Source: Euwallacea fornicatus
Taxonomy: Eukaryota; Arthropoda; Insecta; Coleoptera; Curculionidae
NCBI RefSeq assembly: GCF_040115645.1
Contig: NC_089553.1
Span: forward strand, 4,216,001 to 4,280,000
Length of the DNA stretch: 64,000 nt
Direction of reading: 5' to 3'
The stretch's first letter is position 1. Each line of letters starts with the position of its first letter. The translations under genes were made by a program, and so were the position numbers. The notes beneath the pieces are model-generated. The model did not search any database. It had not been told where the DNA came from and saw only the letters and a program-made list of their open reading frames with translations. Below are positions 60,246 through 64,000 of this stretch, piece by piece.

Positions 60246-61796
60246 TGTAAAATTTTCCAGAATTTTTAGATTTCAGGTCCATTACTTCCAGGACTGTCCT
60301 CGTATCAAACATTTCTGGGCCAAGCTAAAAATAATGATCGAGATGCGATCTCCAAATTGAATGATTAAAAAACAGTGGCCCGAATCCGTGTCAGTGGCGC
60401 AGATAATAAAGTAAATTTTACAGCTCTGTTGCAAAACTCACGTGCAGCCCAACGTTGCTCTGCAGCAATCGAAAGTTAGTTTAGAGCTTTTCATGCGTAC
60501 ATAAAAAACTTTTAAATAATTAAAAAAAAATTGTTATAAGCCACCGGCATCCCACTCGCCATGCTGTAGCGTATCGAAGGATAATGGCATGTCCACTATT
60601 GACCACTATCCGCTTATCCCTTGTTAAAATCAAGTCATTACCGTCTCGCTTCTAGCCCGCTCGTTTACCACCGACAAAGATCAAGAGAGCAGCTTAACAT
60701 TCTCAACTTGTCAGTGACAATGCCCAAATAGTGTCGGAATGAAGAATCAGCCCTTAAAGCATCAAGTCATCGACTATTTAGAGCAGCCCTGGAGCATAGA
60801 GAGACCGACACCGACTCTACGCTTTAATCTAGGCAAACACACAAACAAAGGCACAGAAAACGGTGTGAAAGTGATATTGTGTCTTTTTGCACACTGTGAA
60901 GCTCTGTTGACAGGGTGACAATACCTAAACCCCGATGCGGTACTTTAGAGCCACCGCACCAAAAGGACCGAACGCCAATTGTCAATTGTCAATGGAGTCA
61001 GTGGACTTCGAGTAATTTGCTTTACTTATGAGTGCCGACAAAGGGAGACTCATAGAGAACTACTTGACTTTTATGTCGAGAGTTATGTTGGCAATTTTTT
61101 CGTGTAAAAGGTTCATTGAATACGGCCAGATGTTAATAGGACAATATTATTCATATGGGGCGCTCGGAGGGATTAGGAATTTTCTGTGCAATAAATTATG
61201 CTTACACAGCATTGCGATAAACATGGTCATTATGATAATTTTATAGGGAATTTTGCCAAACTGGATGATGTTTGCGGTTTGGCTCTCTGGCTAGTCCGAA
61301 CTAAACTTTTTTTAAATTTTTTATAGAGGTCAAGGGAAAACGCATGTGCGCATCCCAGGTTGTGTGGACGCATTCGGGCGCTGGCTAAACGTTTACAAAC
61401 CATGATGTTTCATGCTTAAAAGTTGAAAAATACAAATCGTTTACAACAAGGGCAAGCATTTGATGTAAATTACTCAGATAACGAACAAATGGTTACAATA
61501 CAAGGAGTTAAAAATGTTTGGACGATACAATTTAAGGTTCCTAAGAGCAAGCCATGCGGTTGTTGGGGCCAGCACTTGCGTACCAATTTCATCTGTATAT
61601 AGAGATGGCGCCTACCACTCTTATTATAAAAAAAAATTATTTAAAGTTGTTGGGATTATCGTAAATCTCCGGAAAATGTTACGTACCACCACAGATGAAT
61701 ACTGCAAAGTTAAAAAGGACACAAAGCCGGTTTTACAACGGAACACTCTGTACAATTTATAAACATTGAAGAGACCTCTATTTTTCATTTTAAATA
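60246..61796. other. No gene recognised
   Basis: No supported coding or RNA gene. A CACTCTGTACAAT at 61743 resembles a degraded transposon end just before the next element. Confidence 0.5.
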
Positions 61797-62285
61797 TACA
61801 GGGTAGCCGTTTGACAACGAAAGATGCGCAGTTCCGCTAAGGTAAGGAAATTTATGAAAAACCACTCGGATACCTAAAATTTCTTTTTTGAGGAGCAAAC
61901 ATTTTCGGTTAATTCCGACTCCCCTTTTTGCAACCCCTTGAGCGGAAGGGTGTGCATCTCCAAAAACCTTAAAATGGAAGAAGAGGTCAAGTGACACCTC
62001 ACTTTGAAGGTAATTTAACGTGCCTTGTCACCTCAGAATTTCAAGGCTCTGCTATAAATACAACCAAGATGACGGCTTCCCAACGCTGAGCAAATTCAAT
62101 TATTTACATTCAGTTATTTTACCTATTTCAATTTACCACGGCAAACTGAACAATATTTTCTTTATCTTGTTTTTATTTTGCTAAGAAAAGGATTTTTTTT
62201 AAGTATTAGCAAAACATGGCAAATAATTTCTTTATTATTGACCTGAAAATGTAACTTAGATATGTTTTACTAATAAAAAAAATGG

Positions 62286-62516
62286 GATCTGCCGCCTGCC
62301 CCGCCATACTCTCCAGACCTGGCCCCTACCGATCATCACTTGTTCCGGTCCATGGCATATGGTTTGGCAGGGCTACACTCGGCCAATTTCGAAGAAGTGC
62401 AAAATTTGTTAGATGGATGGTTTCAGTCCAAAGACGCGTCGTGTTGTCGTCGCGGCGTTCTTGTATTACCAGAAAGGTGGCAAAAACGTGTGGGTAGCGA
62501 GGGACGCCACTTTTAA
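62286..62516 (+). pseudogene. mariner transposase C-terminus, unbroken to its stop
   Basis: DLPPAPPYSPDLAPTDHHLF then RSMAYGLAGLHSANFEEVQN, LLDGWFQSKDASCCRRGVLV and LPERWQKRVGSEGRHF, stop TAA at 62514-62516. This matches the mariner (DD34D) C-terminal block, third catalytic Asp included (SPDLAPTD), with no internal stop. It lies between the left arm and the transposase frame of the surrounding element, so it is likely a nested insertion remnant. Confidence 0.85.
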
Positions 62517-62655
62517 TCAATCATTTTATGCATTTTTCTTGGAATTTCCCATTTTTCATTGATCAAACAAACCCGAAGACTTAGTTGCGCACCAAGACCA
62601 TCATCGTCACGTCAATTGAAAATACCTTTTAGGGTCAGTGCAAAAATTTTGAGAG

Positions 62656-63402
62656 ATGGTGCCGACAAGGAACAAAAAGCGCGAAGCTGAAAACGCGGTT
62701 GCGAATGAGGCAGCTCAGGTGGCGGTTTTGAGACATGTTTTTCCAGAAACTCCATTAAGTGCAGGAAAGTTAGAGGTGCCATCAGATGTAAGGCATACAA
62801 ACCTTCAAGTGATTAAAAAAAAAGACAAATTGCATCCGTACAAAATACATCTAGTGCAAGAACTTAATGAGGATCATTTTAACAGACGTTTCCAATTTTG
62901 CGAAAGCATGTCAGAGCGTATTCTGAATGATTCACAGTTCCTCTTTAATGTATGTTTCTCAGACGAGTTCTTGAACGGTGCTATGCATCGTCCCAATTGC
63001 CGTTATTGGTCTGTTGAAAATTCTATAATTAATCACGAGGTCCGTACACGATATCCGCCAAAATTGAATGTTTGCGGGCCGTCTGACAAGCGCATATTTT
63101 TTACCTGGGAATTTGACAGGTGCATACCTTGGCAGTGGCCTCCGCGTTCTCCAGACTTAAGTCCATCGGATTCCTTTTCGCGGAGCGATTTAAAAAGTAA
63201 AATCTACCTACCGAACCAACATCTTTGGACGACTTACGCCAGCGAATTATTAACGAATGAAATTAAATTACTTCGCAGATGCTTTAAAATGTTTGAAGGC
63301 GGTTTGAACGAATCTTTTATATTGTATGGAGGTCGGAGATGGGCATTTATAACATTTACTCAATTGACTTCTGCTAACTGTATTTTCGTTTACAGAGTGT
63401 AA
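62656..63402 (+). pseudogene. DUF4817-type transposase, 248 codons, internally deleted
   Basis: Open from ATG 62656 to TAA 63400-63402. HPYKIHLVQELNEDHFNRRF, QFCESMSERILNDSQFLFNV and CFSDE carry the first catalytic Asp. YPPKLNVCG then jumps directly to a short linker and WPPRSPDLSPSD (third acidic residue), so the middle block with the second catalytic Asp (normally DGAPxHy) is missing. The C-terminus (LLRRCFKMFEGG) is present. The N-terminal helix-turn-helix is also shortened. It cannot be an active transposase despite the open frame, but could have DNA-binding parts. Compare the copy at 41837, which retains the middle. Confidence 0.75.
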
Positions 63403-64000
63403 AACGTAATCTCGATTTTTGCGGTCAAATTCAATTGAAATTCAGTAAAATTGTAGTAAATTGTTAAGAGTATTTTTATTGCGCATGCGTAAGTAACACT
63501 GTTTTCTACAGGATTATTTAACTTTGACCCAAATATCTTTTGTTACCGCAGTAAAGTGAAACAGGTAAAATCACTACGTAAATAATACTCATTTTTGGGA
63601 AGTCGCCATCTTGGTTGTGTTGATGCAAAGACCTGAAACTCGCGGGTTTTAAAGTACATTAAGTTACATTCAAAATGAGGTGTCGCTCGACTCCCCGTTT
63701 CCTTTCAGTTTTCGGGGATGAACACCCCCCCGCTTAAAGGGTTGCAAATAGGGGAGTTGGAATTAACCTGAGATGTTTACTCCTCAAAAATAACTTTTAC
63801 ATGTGCGAGTGTTTTTTTATAAATTCTCTTCAGAACTGCACGTGTTTTGTGGCCAAACGAGCACCCTGTACAATATGTTGATATTTGGTTTAGTCATTTT
63901 CGCGATATTTGCATTTAACAATCGGGATTATATCGTTTTTCCAAATCGTAGTTGTTATGAATAAGCAAATGAGCCCAACATCATTAGTAATTATTATTTA

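Larger units (their letters stand above)
61797..63870 (+). mobile_element. DUF4817-type transposon, subfamily F, copy 2, with long TIRs
   Basis: The left terminus TACAGGGTAGCCGTTTGAC (61797) and right terminus GGCCAAACGAGCACCCTGTA (63851-63870) are inverted. The arms are about 330-400 bp: AATTCCGACTCCCCTTTTTG (61914) mirrors GGGGAGTTGGAATTAACCT, CACCTCACTTTGAAGGTAA mirrors TTACATTCAAAATGAGGTG, and TTTTACCTATTTC mirrors GAAACAGGTAAAATC. Total about 2.07 kb. It holds a mariner fragment and a 248-codon transposase frame, listed separately. Confidence 0.85.

Noticed and set aside
1..64000. CRISPR arrays, operons, ribosome binding sites or phage genes
   Set aside because: The window is eukaryotic with spliced genes; none of these is present.

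Overview
The window is nuclear DNA from an insect, very probably a holometabolous one. A beetle is possible, but I cannot prove the order from sequence alone. The evidence is an insect-type Dscam1 with paired alternative transmembrane exons, a huckebein-like gap-gene homologue, very short introns (three are exactly 55 nt), AT-rich non-coding DNA, and a dense background of decayed Tc1/mariner-superfamily transposons. Exons were placed by matching splice sites, codon phase and remembered family architecture. All four gene models below close in frame.

Layout. (1) About 2.3-11.2 kb, plus strand: the 3' part of Dscam1, covering two mutually exclusive transmembrane exons, the cytoplasmic tail and the stop codon. 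The ectodomain exons lie off the left edge. (2) 16.1-27.0 kb, plus strand: a complete 16-exon O-GlcNAcase gene (Oga, 954 aa), with a GH84 catalytic domain, helical stalk and C-terminal acetyltransferase-like domain. (3) 28.4-31.2 kb, minus strand, convergent with Oga: a six-exon leucine-rich-repeat gene with LRRC27 architecture (428 aa). (4) 35.67 kb: a tRNA-Asn(GUU) with a Pol III T-run terminator. (5) 43.46-44.36 kb, minus strand: a two-exon C2H2 zinc-finger gene (272 aa) with an FRPW Groucho-type motif and three fingers, best read as huckebein, with a plausible TATA/initiator promoter. (6) The rest of 31-64 kb is gene-poor and full of relics.

The mobile DNA has a theme. Many elements end in 5'-(TA)CAGGGTG or a close variant, have inverted arms of about 100-400 bp, and carry fragments of a transposase recognisable by a WPPRSPDLTPLDFFLWG-like motif (the DUF4817-type lineage) or by its N-terminal helix-turn-helix. 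At least three copies of one subfamily lie between the tRNA and huckebein. Others are at 3.1, 34.1, 41.8, 52.7 and 61.8 kb. There are also mariner relics at 48.3, 59.3 and 62.3 kb and Tc1-like relics at 9.9 and 51.5 kb. None encodes an intact transposase.

The genes do not form a shared pathway; they are neighbours on a chromosome. I found no evidence for an undescribed multi-gene system. The most interesting items are the 25-nt gap between the two Dscam1 transmembrane exons, a 12-nt Dscam1 microexon with a possible 6-nt exon or alternative C-terminus downstream, a duplicated exon fragment inside an Oga intron, and the nested element at 61.8-63.9 kb.
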